Source of the DNA: Arenicola marina
Taxonomy: Eukaryota; Annelida; Polychaeta; Arenicolidae
Assembly (NCBI GenBank): GCA_964019135.1
Contig: OZ025263.1
Location: forward strand, 26,163,639 to 26,227,638
Reading direction: 5' to 3'
Length of the DNA: 64,000 nucleotides
Both the position numbers and the translations under genes were made by a program. This document shows, one piece after another, positions 11,839 through 23,768 of this stretch; position 1 is the first letter of the stretch, and each line of letters begins with the position of its first letter. A model generated the notes under the pieces. It was not told where the DNA came from, made no database searches, and was given only the letters and a program-made list of their open reading frames with translations.

Positions 11839-13963
11839 CTGAATAAACTTAAATTTTGGAAAATCAAAATGATTTTGTTGCATTAAAAATAATGTTTGCT
11901 TCATGGACTGGATGACATAGGAAAACACATTTTAAAGGCGAAAATGAAAGAAGGACGCGGTGATGAGCCCTCCCGAACCAAGGTGAACCACCAAGAATCT
12001 TGCTGACCCGACCGCCGTTTGTGTTTCTTGAGATAGCGAAGATGTTATTCAATAGCGAAAAGTGTTTTTTTATCATCCTAACAAGTAATTTAAAGTACAA
12101 GAGGTGATGATGAGGTTTTTATTGCGTTATTTAAATCGGTTAGTATATATTGTAATATTTTGAATCAACTGATGTAAGCGCTGGTCTACGCATGCCCCCT
12201 TGGGACATGGTTAGATAATATTTCGGACAATATCTATTGAATATCTCGAGATCTTGACATATTAAGTTAAGACTTCGATATATTAAATAGAGACTTCGAT
12301 ATATTAAATAGAGACTTCGATATATTAAATAGAGACCTCCAGTTATTATTTTGAGATTTCGATTTTTGAGTAGAGACTCAGTGAGGTCACATTGACCGAG
12401 TGATCATCAACACCCGACATAACACCCGACATAACACCCGTCACAACAACTTGAACAATTCGAAATCTAGAATTAATGAATCGAGTTCTCTACCTAATAA
12501 TTCGAGAATCTAGTTAGTGAGCCGAGTTCTGTACTTGTGTGGCTTCCTGATGTAATACGCCATGAGCATTCGGTTGTGGCCATATGATAACACACATGGT
12601 CATACACTGTGTCCAGACCCGCCCCTTTAGCCGTCGGTGTGTGTTTATGTGGTGCGCAGTTGCAGGCCTGCAGAAAAAAAATCCCGAGAACTGAAGTTAA
12701 ACAACTCACCACAACGTCCCCCCCCCCCCACCCCCGTCTCCCAACCCCTCATTTTGTACCTCAACCCAGCCACGTCTAGTTGGAGAGCGACCCACTGCTG
12801 CCCTCAGTCCCAACCGAGCGGCAAGAGGCGGGTGTGAGACAGGTCCCAGAACCCAAACTACGATATCTTACGGGACATCCCAGTAAAATCGGAAGAAGCT
12901 TTCCGATCGCAAGTGGAACGGTCATATTAATAAGATATCTTCAAAAATATCAAAGTGTGTTGGAGTCATGAGTAAGTTAAAACATGCAGTCCCATTTTAT
13001 GTTTTGAAAATTATATACAACTATTCGAACCTACCCCATTTGCACTATGATGTTCTGGCATGGGACTTCCAAGCTTGTATTTAACATCAAGGGATGCGTT
13101 CTTACATTGAGCGAGAAAGGACGTTAACGTTTCTGTGAAATGCATTGCACTGTGTCTGCCCGTTGGAAAATGATCCAACACTTTTTTAGCCACATTTAAC
13201 GCTCTCGAAAGACATATTACAATATGGTAGTGATGTGTACTAGCAGATGCCCACATGCACGTAGAGTACCGAAGGTCAACATGAGATTGCGTCACCCGTA
13301 GGGTGAGAATGACGTAAAATGTAAAATACGGATTATGTCTTCGGTCCACTACAATGACCTTGACCTTCACAATTGACTTGACTGTGACCCTATGTGTGAC
13401 GTATTTGGCCCCTCAGATCCAGATTTGACACCTTAGATCCAGATTGACCCCTCAGATCTATATTTGATACCTCAGATCCATATTGACCCCTAATATCCGG
13501 CAGCTCTAAAACTGTCGCTATAGTGAGCATTCTCTCAATTATTGGCCCCATCTCAAATGTACAAGTCACTCTTTAGTTTCTAAAACCAAACCGCCCGTTT
13601 CGGTCTACATTTCTAGCTTCTACATCCCTACCATGCACATTAGTTTCATAGCAACCAACTCAAGCCTCGCTCTAATGTTATGATTAGCAGATTAGTGAGC
13701 CGCGCTGTGTTGATATCTTGTTTGGATAAGCCAAGTCTCCGGCCACACATCAGACGATTGAGATCGGGCCTGTTCTTAATAGTTAATAGCTCTCGTCGGG
13801 TCCCATGTTAAAGATTGGGAATGTTTTGCGGAAGATTCCTGTGATCTTGACCTTTGATCTACGTACCCCGCTGACGAACTTGACCGAGCCATGTCGGATA
13901 CCTATCGATGGGTAAAGTTACAGAACGAAATGTTGCGTTTTTGCGCCCTACAAAGCGCGCGCG

Positions 13964-13968
<5 letters not shown>

Positions 13969-13996
<28 letters not shown>
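13969..13996. repeat. (CA)n microsatellite, unit B
   Basis: Shorter allele of the tract at 2275-2322, with an extra GCAC interruption at its left end. Confidence 0.95.
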
Positions 13997-13998
<2 letters not shown>

Positions 13999-14199
13999 AC
14001 ACCCACACATACACAGAAATACCAACGTACTGATAGATGACGGGAAAATCGATTTTTCCGTCATAGTAATAGACTTTCGGATGCAGGGCCGTCAGTTTCA
14101 CCCAATGGTGCAAATGGTGGTGGGATTCTCCAGGTGGCGCTCCATACGCATGGTCGTTCCCGACGCGCGTCCAAGACATTTTAACATTGACACCGTTGT

Positions 14200-14210
14200 G
14201 CCCCCAGAGA
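14200..14210. other. Empty LINE-A site in unit B
   Basis: Single copy of GCCCCCAGAGA with the same left and right flanks that surround LINE-A in units A and C. Unit D has the same empty site at 36390-36400. Confidence 0.85.
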
Positions 14211-15994
14211 AGCGGGCTTGCCTGGGGGCACGTGCGCCAACCCGTTGAATAAAGCGTAGAGTGATTCCAATCCCCGCCTGGTTCCCTGGTGGATTATTGT
14301 GCGAGTCCCCTTACGACACCAAACTCGTTACATACATAACATTGAACTCACCGTCCCGGCGGGCTGGGCAGCTGTCCTTTGGCAAGCTGGGCCTTGCTTG
14401 TCCATTCCTGCCGAGCAGTCAGTTGGCTGTGGAGCTGGTCGGCACCGGCTGACGGAATATCTACAGGTAGCTACTGTAATGTCAATCCCGGCATGCATTG
14501 CCGGAGTACTCCACAAGCCCCAGCGCCGTCTAACCGTATAACTTGCGCCGTCTACTTTTGTTCATAATAAATATGTTAAAAGGTAAAAAAAAAATGACAA
14601 TGTGCTGGCTACTCCAAATGCTTTGTCTGTCTACCCCATCAATGCATCGCGTTATTCATGGTACGCGGGTCCAGCGGGAGAACACAGTGACATGAAGCAT
14701 CCGTGTGGCATAGCTAATGGTTTATTTCAAAAGGGTAAACCGGCGTAATGTTACGCGAGTTTACGTAACCACATATAACAATAGTTCCATTGACTAAACA
14801 CGCTTTGGTGGAATGCGTGAAGGAGGTGTGGGCTGCTTGTGATTTGGATTTGCCGCAGTAATCTGGAAAACAACCCGTATCTGGTGAAAGATCAATGGCA
14901 AATGCCATTTATTCAATAAAGATAAAATTGATAAAATATACAATAATAATATAAACAATATTACACAAGTATGAAGTTCATATAAATGCTACATTGTACG
15001 ATTTGAGGATATATAAGTTTATAGCTTCAATATACAGGCTGAAACAAAGGCTTACCTGGAGAATAACCCGTATCTGGTGAATGATCAGTGGCAAATGCGC
15101 AGATTTGGCTGAAGGCATTTGCCACAAGTACTTTGGCACGATTAATATTAGCCAATGAGCGGTTTGCAATGTTTGAGCTAATCAAGCTAAGCAAGAGATG
15201 ACGAATAGAATGGCATTTTAGCATTAACTTACCAGCGCCCGTGAAAGATATAACCCTGACTAAACAAGCGACAGTCTCTACATAACATTGCGTGACATCA
15301 ATCCAATTACCCAATCTAGCACGTCATGCAATAGAAAATTGACAGCGTTTTGTCGGCATACGCCCGAAATATGGGAGGTGGCGAGAAATATAGGAGGAAG
15401 GCTGAGATTCGGGAAATTCTTTCGCCAAAAGTTTCCTCGTACTCCCGTCATCAATACTCACGCAAGCCCGGTCAAAACACACGTGATATCCGTGTAGCAG
15501 ACGCCAAAGAGAGCGTGTCCTGCTAGGCCAGTGCTCCTCGCTAGAAAGGTCACGGCGTCTGTCGAGCATTTGGATTTGACCGCGAAGAGTTCGGCGATGC
15601 GCCCGGGTCCCATAAATTCTACAGCTTGTGCCGTTGGCTCGCTTATATGATGTAACCGCTACGTGCATCTCAACAGCTGTCGGCTTGACTTCAGCAACAC
15701 GTGGACGACCTAGAATGTTGTTTTAGTTGAAAGTTTTGAGTCTGGCGCCTGACACGCTACATGGGGTTAATTACTTCATAGTCCTCGTATTCGTCGCACA
15801 GGGCCGGTCTAACAAATATAGAGGGAAGGTAGTGAAGTGTTTCTTTCGTCAGGTCGCCCAGAGAATGACTCAACACGTTCAAGTCGTTCAGTCGTTCAAT
15901 CTTTCGTTTGTGGAGGTGGATGAGGTCACTGCACCGACCAGCGATGACGTCACCGCGTGTCTCCGGACTCAGTGACGCTTATTTGCTACATACA

Positions 15995-17717
15995 ATGAAT
16001 GAATGAATGAGTTTATTGCTGAAAACGGTCACCGGCCAAAGTGCATACATGGTGATATTCTGTTGTGTGTGCTCATTGTGCCTAGGCTATAGGACAAATA
16101 TAATAGAAACACAATTCAGTTAGCTTCTCTGAATTTAAACATATTATACACAAAAACAGCCAGTCGACAGATTACATTTTCGTCTCTCGTCGACATAATT
16201 CGAACAAAGGAAAAACTTAAATCGCACGCTCTAACCGTTTGAACATTTCTATACTATTAAAATGAAGCTGCCTGTCCCACTGTGCCGCTGCATGCAAGAG
16301 CACGTTTGCTCCAGCAGCCGCGGCCTTGCACCTATATCCAACCGAACCACTGCATACGGTAAATGGTCCAAGGCCATGGATGTATCAACATTGTCGCCCT
16401 TAGATGTGTCAACGCTATCGCATGTGTCAACACTACCGCTGGGCGCTTATCACCTTATCCCGCGCATAATATCGCTTTCGGGTGCTTATCCCGCAGGGTG
16501 ACCATGTCTGCGGCGGGCTACCTGGCTTGGTGCCAACAGTAATAATATTTTTCCCAAGGTATTATCGCCCGAACCGTCATCAAAACAAACAAATCCCGTA
16601 CTGTCTCGCGTCCACAACTTCCCTTCAGTAGCACATTTTGTCCACTGAAGATTAGTTAAATAACGAACGATGGGCGGGAAACAGCCCCCTTTTTTTACTC
16701 AATCAGCCCCTTTTTTTTTACGCAATCAATGTATGAGCTTGGGCTTTAGTTTTACTGGACTGGTATTCCTTCTATTAGCGTGCTTTAGCCGCAATTTGTG
16801 TATTCTGTACAAACAAAATACTGTCATACTGTTATTTCTTTCGGTTATTAGTACGAACGCTAGACGGGCGGCTAGTAAAGGTAAATACTTTGAACGCAAA
16901 ACTTACAGCGAGTACAGATCCTAGCGTCATATGGTATGCTGTTGTGCCGGCCTGTCTCAACAAGTAGCGAATGGCTAGAGCAACGGAAGCGTACAAGTGC
17001 GACTTTGTGGTGTCTCATGTTAACTCATGTTAACCGACATTGTCTTAAACTGACAGTATGCTTGAAGTTTACTGCTTGAACCTACGTCCGAGTTCCATTC
17101 CTGTAAGCAACAATCGCTAATTCATTGTCGAAATTGTCTAATAGATCAGTTATTGTCTCCTACGCGTTGGTTTATCCATACGATTCCCAACCCATATTTC
17201 GTCAACAGTTCTCTCACACAACTGGCCCAGGTTCTTTTCCCCCTCTCATCTAATGACTTATGATATTGTAGCACGCCCGCGGATATCTTTCTGACGACAT
17301 AGCTATCGGTCTCAACCAGTATTTGACAAGTCGGCTGTAACATTGTACAGCTAATGGGTAGCGCCCACACTCCCCGAGAACTGCTGGTCCATTTGTAGCC
17401 TTTTTCACCCCTAATAAAGCTCTACAGAACCTCAATTGTACATGTTCTATATCATGTGAAACTTCATACCCCCATATTTCTGAGCCCTAAAGCAGAATTG
17501 GTGTAACAATTTTATCAAACAAATAAGACGCAATATTGCTAGGTAAAATGCCACGTTTGTTCTGTAACTTATTCAACAACAATAATGCTTTGCCAGCCTG
17601 ACATGCCAGGGTCTTTTTCGCTAATGACCAGATTATTTTCGGTGTTAGAAATATGCCCAAATACTTACATACTGGGCTATATACTATATGCTATATGGGC
17701 TAAATGCTGGGCTATCT
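15995..17717 (-). mobile_element. LINE-C remnant, unit B
   Basis: Same remnant as at 7302-8860, with the (CATT)n tail at about 15995. It includes about 185 bp around 16350-16540 that A has lost, and lacks about 40 bp near 16905 that A has. Confidence 0.75.
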
Positions 17718-19086
17718 GTGAAACTATTTAAGGTATTAAAGTTAAATCTAAGCGAGTCATTAGCCATGATTATTAATCAATCGCTATAGGCAGGAATATT
17801 CGCTGACAAGTTGAAACTTCCAAAGCTAACTCCTGTTTTTAAGAAAGGAGATGTTAAGAACGACAATTATAGATATATCTCGATTCTTCCTGCACTTTCA
17901 AAGGTATTTTTAAAGACTATTTATGATCAAAGCTATCACTATTTCCAGAAAGAAAAACTCTTTTACAATAGACTTGAATTAGTTAATCGAACTTTGCACA
18001 AGCTGGCCGAGGGCGAAGGTCCGCTTAGTATATATATGGATCTGTCGAAGGCGTTTGACACTTTGAATCATAATATTCTTATCCATAAACTAAAACACTA
18101 TAGTATATTCTGATGCAGCTATTTTTTTGCTAAAGTGTTCTCACCAATCGTTATCGAGAGATGATAAATCTACGGTAACGACAACATCTCGATGGGAACC
18201 TCAAGGTTCTATTTTATGTCCCTTGCTATTCGTTATATGTGAACGAAATGCCACACGCTAGTCAGCTATTTAGAGCTATTGCATTTGCTGAAGATACAAC
18301 TCTGTGTAGCACGTTGACTGCGTCATCGTCTGATAATATGCTTGTTGATGATATGCTAAATGATGAACTCTCTAATATATACGGTTGGCTATGTGCAAAC
18401 GAGTTATCGCTTAACGTTTCCAAAACCAAATTTATGATATTTTGTATGCCGCGTAGAGTTGTTAGATTTCCGCGATTGTCCATAAATCACATACCTCTTG
18501 AGTACGTAGAAGAGTTCGATTTTTTGGGCCTGACAGTTCATAAGGATCTCAAGTGGAACTGTCATATTAATAAGATATCTTCAAAAATATCACAGTTGTT
18601 GGAGTCATGAGTAAGTTAAAACATGCAGCCCCATCCTATGTTTTGAAAATTATATACAACTCTTTGAACCAACCCCATTTGCGCTATGATGTTCTGGCAT
18701 GGGATTTCCAAGCTGATTGAATAATGTTATCGCAGAAGAAGGTGATTCGCATCATAACAAAGAGCTCATATTTTGTCACATGGAACCATTATTTAAACAA
18801 TTAAGTGTGTTGAAGTTGGTTCATATAACGTTTTATCGCCATCTAGAATTTTATTACAAGCATTTCCATGGTGATCTACCAGATTTCAAAAAAATTGAAT
18901 GTCTATTCTTCACAATTATAACGCCTTCACAATTATAGCACCAAACAAAAGGACGATCTGTCAGTTGCACCACGTGTAAAACATAAGTTTGCTCAACAAT
19001 GTTTACGATTTACTACAACTATAAACGAAACGCCTGATATTATATTAGATAAGGTTAAGACACATGAATTGGACTTTGCAGAGTAG
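17718..19086 (+). mobile_element. LINE-B remnant, unit B (most complete)
   Basis: As in unit A but with the thumb segment retained (18555-18715: HINKISSKISQLLES and YDVLAWDFQ). The central frame is open for 123 codons (18239-18610). RT motifs 1, 2 and YMDLSKAFDTLNH are present and the catalytic box is degraded. Confidence 0.75.
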
Positions 19087-19470
19087 AGGGTCGTACAACT
19101 CTGAAGTAGAGATGCTGTTTGCCATTAGGAAGTCACTGAAAGGAACTGCAGCAGAACTATTGGTGACAATAGGGACAACTATGTCCGTTGCTAACTTAGG
19201 GAGTAAATTGGACAATGCGTTTGGTAATGATTTTCTACTATCGACTTTGCTGGTTCAGTTTTGGAATTCGAAACAGAAACATGGTGAGTCGGTCACCGTT
19301 TGGGATTGCCTCTTGCAACATCGAGTGACTCAGGTTCAGGCCAGGGAGGCCATCTTCCCAGATGTACATGGACCTATGTTGAGAACTAATTTCTGGTCAG
19401 GATGAGGGATGAGAAGACTAAGACGAATCTGCGTCATCTCTTGGAAGAAAACGGCCCAGACTTATGAACG
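19087..19470 (+). pseudogene. Gag fragment, unit B
   Basis: Same fragment as in unit A with the same +1 shift at the end (about 19402). Only a few substitutions are visible, and the 113-codon frame is kept. Confidence 0.65.
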
Positions 19471-20014
19471 GGTTTTGGTATCTGCTCTTGAACCTGGTAC
19501 CTGGAACGCATGCGAGACTGGCCGCTGAAACGCAAACTGATGGTCCTGTGGTATCTACATTTTTATAGGGTTACCTGGCGAAAGACCTAAATATTTTGTT
19601 TGTGTTTTTTAAAGATAAATTACATTAGGATTTGCTCAGTAAACATTACACAGTCACTATCCGTGCACATTATGCAACATAATTAATGGATGAAGCTGAA
19701 AGATATGCAATGGTTGTTATATTTTTATTATCATATGTACATATATCTCATCAGCTCATGTTATTTTATTATTGTCAGTCAATAGTACGTGTGCTAATGA
19801 TTATTGTTGACTTTTACATACCGACGTTAAATAAAATGTTAACATATATTTTCTTAACTTATCTTAACTTCTCATATTTGTTTTATAAAAAAATCATCTT
19901 CATAACGTGCTACGTGAGGAATTACACTGTTGTGCCATGATGCACACATAGTGCTCGACGCGCAATGAGCGCAGTAAGATGATAACGGGTGCCATCAGTC
20001 ATCTTACAAATCGT

Positions 20015-20923
20015 CTAAGAGGCATTGTTCTTCAATTTACGAGCAATAGCTTCAGCGAATTTTCCAGCAGCTCGCGGGTCTTTCACAAGATACAAAACTG
20101 GTTCTATGAGCTCGAGTTCCATCAAGGACGGGATCCCGCGAGAGTCTCGCACCATGTCCACCCGAACGTACAGGGTCTGCAATCCCATGGTTGCCATGGC
20201 TTTCGAAACCTTCTTCCCGGCTTTCTCCATGTCTTGCGGGATGTAACTCTCGGCCAGGTAGCTAGAATTTTGACGTATCATGAACTGCCCTTCCGTCGGA
20301 GTCTTCCTGACCATGTGACTCAGGTTGCCGTCGAAGTAGATCAGCGAATACTCCCCTTCAGAGCGTATGTTGGGCAGGTACTCCTGGACTATAACATCCT
20401 CACCCAGGTCAATCAGTGCGGCAAAGTCCACGTGGCAACAGGACTTCTCAGGATTCGAATTCAGATCCGCAATTTGGACTTTGGTAACTTGCAGGGAGTC
20501 CGCCCCTACACATGGTTTAACCACCGCCTCCGTCCAGCCTTTCCTCTTCATGATGTCACGTATGCCGTCGCCGCTCAAATCTCGAGATTTCACAAACACA
20601 GTGTCGATGATATCCGCTCCGTAGCGATGCAAGTCGGTCAGGTATGTTTTTTTATTCATGTTCCACAAGATAGTTTCTATAGGATTACGAATCAGAATAT
20701 TATCAGCATGCAATTTCCAGAGCCAGTCTTTGAAGTGTTCAGGCTGTAGGTTGTAGTCCCAGACATTAGTCACTAGAACCATGTCGTACATGCTCCAATT
20801 CACATCCGGGTTATTCCAAACGGCACCCTCTGCCGAGACGCCTCTATTTCCCAAGGCGGCCACCAGGAGGTCAACGCCTGCTCTTGGAATATCACGATTG
20901 CTCTTTGCTATGGCAACCCGAAG
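20015..20923 (-). CDS. DcsG-like ATP-grasp ligase, 3' terminal exon (302 codons plus stop), intact copy
   Basis: The exon is preceded on the minus strand by a good acceptor (GGTTTTCAG, AG at 20924-20925) and opens in phase 0 with LRVAIAKSNRDIPRAG. There is no ATG in the first 40 codons, so the start must lie in an upstream exon I could not place. The protein has an N-terminal pre-ATP-grasp domain (residues 1-95, with VNWSMYDMVLVTNVWDY at 41-57), then the ATP-grasp fold: VVKPCVGADSLQV at 134-146 (nucleotide-binding Lys136), VQEYLPNIRSEGEYSLIYF at 179-197, RVDMVRD at 254-260 and MELELIEP at 268-275 (likely metal-binding acids). This order matches the RimK/GshB-like family that includes O-ureido-serine cyclo-ligase DcsG, an ATP-dependent ligase of small amino acids. 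The length is close to that family's about 290-300 residues. Substrate is unknown, cytosolic location is inferred. A 256-aa open frame on the plus strand here is a shadow. Confidence 0.85.
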   Translation of the reverse strand, partial: LRVAIAKSNRDIPRAGVDLLVAALGNRGVSAEGAVWNNPDVNWSMYDMVLVTNVWDYNLQPEHFKDWLWKLHADNILIRNPIETILWNMNKKTYLTDLHRYGADIIDTVFVKSRDLSGDGIRDIMKRKGWTEAVVKPCVGADSLQVTKVQIADLNSNPEKSCCHVDFAALIDLGEDVIVQEYLPNIRSEGEYSLIYFDGNLSHMVRKTPTEGQFMIRQNSSYLAESYIPQDMEKAGKKVSKAMATMGLQTLYVRVDMVRDSRGIPSLMELELIEPVLYLVKDPRAAGKFAEAIARKLKNNAS

Positions 20924-23353
20924 CTGAAAACCGAAACATAATAATACATGTCATAAAATTATCACAGCAGTTTGAATAAACATTTAAATAAAGTCACTAC
21001 CACTTGTTTCCGCTCTAGATTATCGGTTTTTAAACCAGTACGTCCACATTAAAACTGTTTATACAGCAATATGCCCCTGAGAAACGACTAAGTCATTTAA
21101 ATGCAACCTGTCTATTTGTATTTGTATTTGTAACAACGTCATAAACTTTAATTTTGGAAAATCAAAATGATTTTGTTGCAATTAAAATAATGTTTGCTTC
21201 CTGGACTGGATGACATAGGAAAACACATTTTAAAGGCGAAAATGAAAGAAGGACGCGGTGATGAGCCCTCCCGAACCAAGGTGAACCACCAAGAATCTTG
21301 CTGACCCGACCGCCGTTTGTGTTTCTTGAGATAGCGAAGATGTTATTCAATAGCGAAAAGTGTTTTTTTTTATCATCCTAACAAGTAATTTAAAGTACAA
21401 GAGGTGATGATGAGGTTTTTATTGCGTTATTTAAATCGGTTAGTATATATTGTAATATTTTGAATCAACTGATGTAAGCGCTGGTCTACGCATGCCCCCT
21501 TGGGACATGGTTAGATAATATTTCGGACAATATCTATTGAATATCTCGAGATCTTGACATATTAAGTTAAGACTTCGATATATTAAATAGAGACTTCGAT
21601 ATATTAAATAGAGACTTCGATATATTAAATAGAGACCTTCAGTTATTATTTTGAGATTTCGATTTTTAAGTAGAGACTCAGTGAGGTCACATTGACCGAG
21701 TGACCATCAACACCCGACATAACACCCGACATAGCACCCGTCATAACACCCGTCACAACAACTTGAACAATTCGAAATCTAGAGTTAATGAATCCAGTTC
21801 TCTACTTAATAATTCGAGACCCGAGTTAATGAATCGAGTTCTGTACTTGTGTGGCTTCCTGATGTATTACGCCATGAGCATTCGGTTGTGGCCATATGAT
21901 AACACACGTGGTCATACACTGTGTCCAGATTCGCCCCTTTAGTCGTCGGTGTGTGTTTATGTGGTGCGCAGTTGCAGGCCTGCAGAAAAAAAATCCCGAG
22001 AACTAAAGTTAAACAACTCACCACAACGTCCCCCCCCCCCAACCCCGTCTCCCAACCCCTCATTTTGTACCTCAACCCAGCCACGTCTAGTTGGAGAGCG
22101 ACCCACTGCTGCCCTCAGTCCCAACCGAGCGGCGAGAGGCGGGTGTGAGACAGGTCCCAGAACCCAAACTACGATATCTTACGGGACATCCCAGTAAAAT
22201 CGGAAGAAGCTTTCCGATCTCAAGTGGAACGGTCATATTAATAAGATATCTTCAAAAATATCAAAGTGTGTTGGAGTCATGAGTAAGTTAAAACATGCAG
22301 TCCCATTTTATGTTTTGAAAATTATATACAACTATTCGAACCTACCCCATTTGCACTATGATGTTCTGGCATGGGACTTCCAAGCTTGTATTTAACATCA
22401 AGGGATGCGTTCTTACATTGAGCGAGAAAGGACGTTAACGTTTCTGTGAAATGATATCCACTGTGTCTGCCCGTTGGAAAATGATCCAACACTTTTTTAG
22501 CCACATGTAACGCTCTCGAAAGACATATTACAATATGGTAGTGATGTGTACTAGCAGATGCCCACATGCACGTAGAGTACCGAAGGTCAACATGAGATTG
22601 CGTCACCCGTAGGGTGAGAATGACGTAAAATGTAAAATACGGATTATGTCTTCGGTCCACTACAATGACCTTGACCTTTACAATTGACTTGACTGTGACC
22701 CTATGTGTGACGTATTTGGCCCCTCAGATCCAGATTTGACACCTTAGATCCAGATTGACCCCTCAGATCTATATTTGATACCTCAGATCCATATTGACCC
22801 CTAATATCCGGCAGCTCTAAAACTGTCGCTATAGTGAGCATTCTCTCAATTGTTGGCCCCATCTCAAAAGTCACTCTTTAGTTTCTAAAACCAAACTGCC
22901 CGTTTTGGTCTACATCCCTACCATGCACATTAGTTACATAGCAACCAACTGAATCATCCCACCACCCCAGATTGAACCCCCCCCCACCCCACCCACAACA
23001 ATAGGCCTAAAGTGGCACCGCGGTCGCTACCACCGCTCGCAACAGTGCAGAGCCTCGCTGTAATGTTGTTATGATTAGCAGATTAGTGAGCCGCGCTCTG
23101 TTGATATCTTGTTTGGATAAGCCAAGTGACGAGTCTCCGGCCACACATCAGGCGATTGAGATCGGGCCTGTTCTTAATAGTTAATAGCTCTCGTCGGGTC
23201 CCATGTTAAAGATTGGGAATGTTTTGCGGAAGATTCCTGTGATCTTGACCTTTGACCTACGTACCCCGCTGACGAACTTGACCGAGCCATGTCGGATACC
23301 TATCGATGGGTAAAGTTACAGAACGAAATGTTGCGTTTTTGCGCCCTACAAAG

Positions 23354-23358
<5 letters not shown>

Positions 23359-23395
<37 letters not shown>
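23359..23395. repeat. (CA)n microsatellite, unit C
   Basis: Homologue of the tract at 2275-2322. Confidence 0.95.
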
Positions 23396-23396
<1 letters not shown>

Positions 23397-23768
23397 ACAC
23401 CCATACATACACAGACATACCAACGTACTGATAGATGACGGGAAAATCGATTTTTCCGTCATAGTAATAGACTTTCGGATGCAGGGCCGTCAGTTTCACC
23501 CAATGGTGCAAATGGTGGCGGGATTCTCCAGGTGGCGCTCCATACGCGTGGTGGTTGGTCGGGAAAAGTATGCTCCAACATTTCTACGCGCAAATATAAC
23601 CAAAACAACCTAGTGTTGACATACTTTCTTGATGTCAGAATATAGAACAAGATATGCAGAATACATCAACACTATGGTTGTAAGCGTTGGCATTGCAGCA
23701 AAAAGGACAGTCGATTCCCGACGCGCGTCTAAGACATTTTAACATTGACACCGTTGTGCCCCCAGAGA

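Larger units (their letters stand above)
1..11841. repeat. Segmental duplication unit A
   Basis: First near-complete copy of a large tandem unit. Its first base corresponds to 21043 in unit C and 33863 in unit D, and long stretches are almost identical by eye. Relative to C it has a deletion of about 640 bp inside LINE-A near 4169, a deletion of about 185 bp near 7652 and a shortened right junction at 11838-11850. It carries LINE-A, LINE-C, LINE-B, a gag fragment and a broken ATP-grasp exon. Confidence 0.9.
11842..21042. repeat. Segmental duplication unit B
   Basis: Second copy, about 9.2 kb. It lacks LINE-A (empty site at 14200-14210) and about 145 bp just before that site which A and C have. 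It also lacks the C-rich stretch that follows the position of 1870 in A. It alone keeps the complete LINE-B C-terminal stretch at 18555-18715 and the uninterrupted ATP-grasp exon. It is therefore the best reference copy of the gene part of the unit. Confidence 0.9.

Noticed and set aside
19979..20749. 256-codon plus-strand open frame (also 32799-33596 and 10896-11402)
   Set aside because: Exactly antisense to the ATP-grasp exon, without motifs. The minus strand carries the recognisable family and a splice acceptor.
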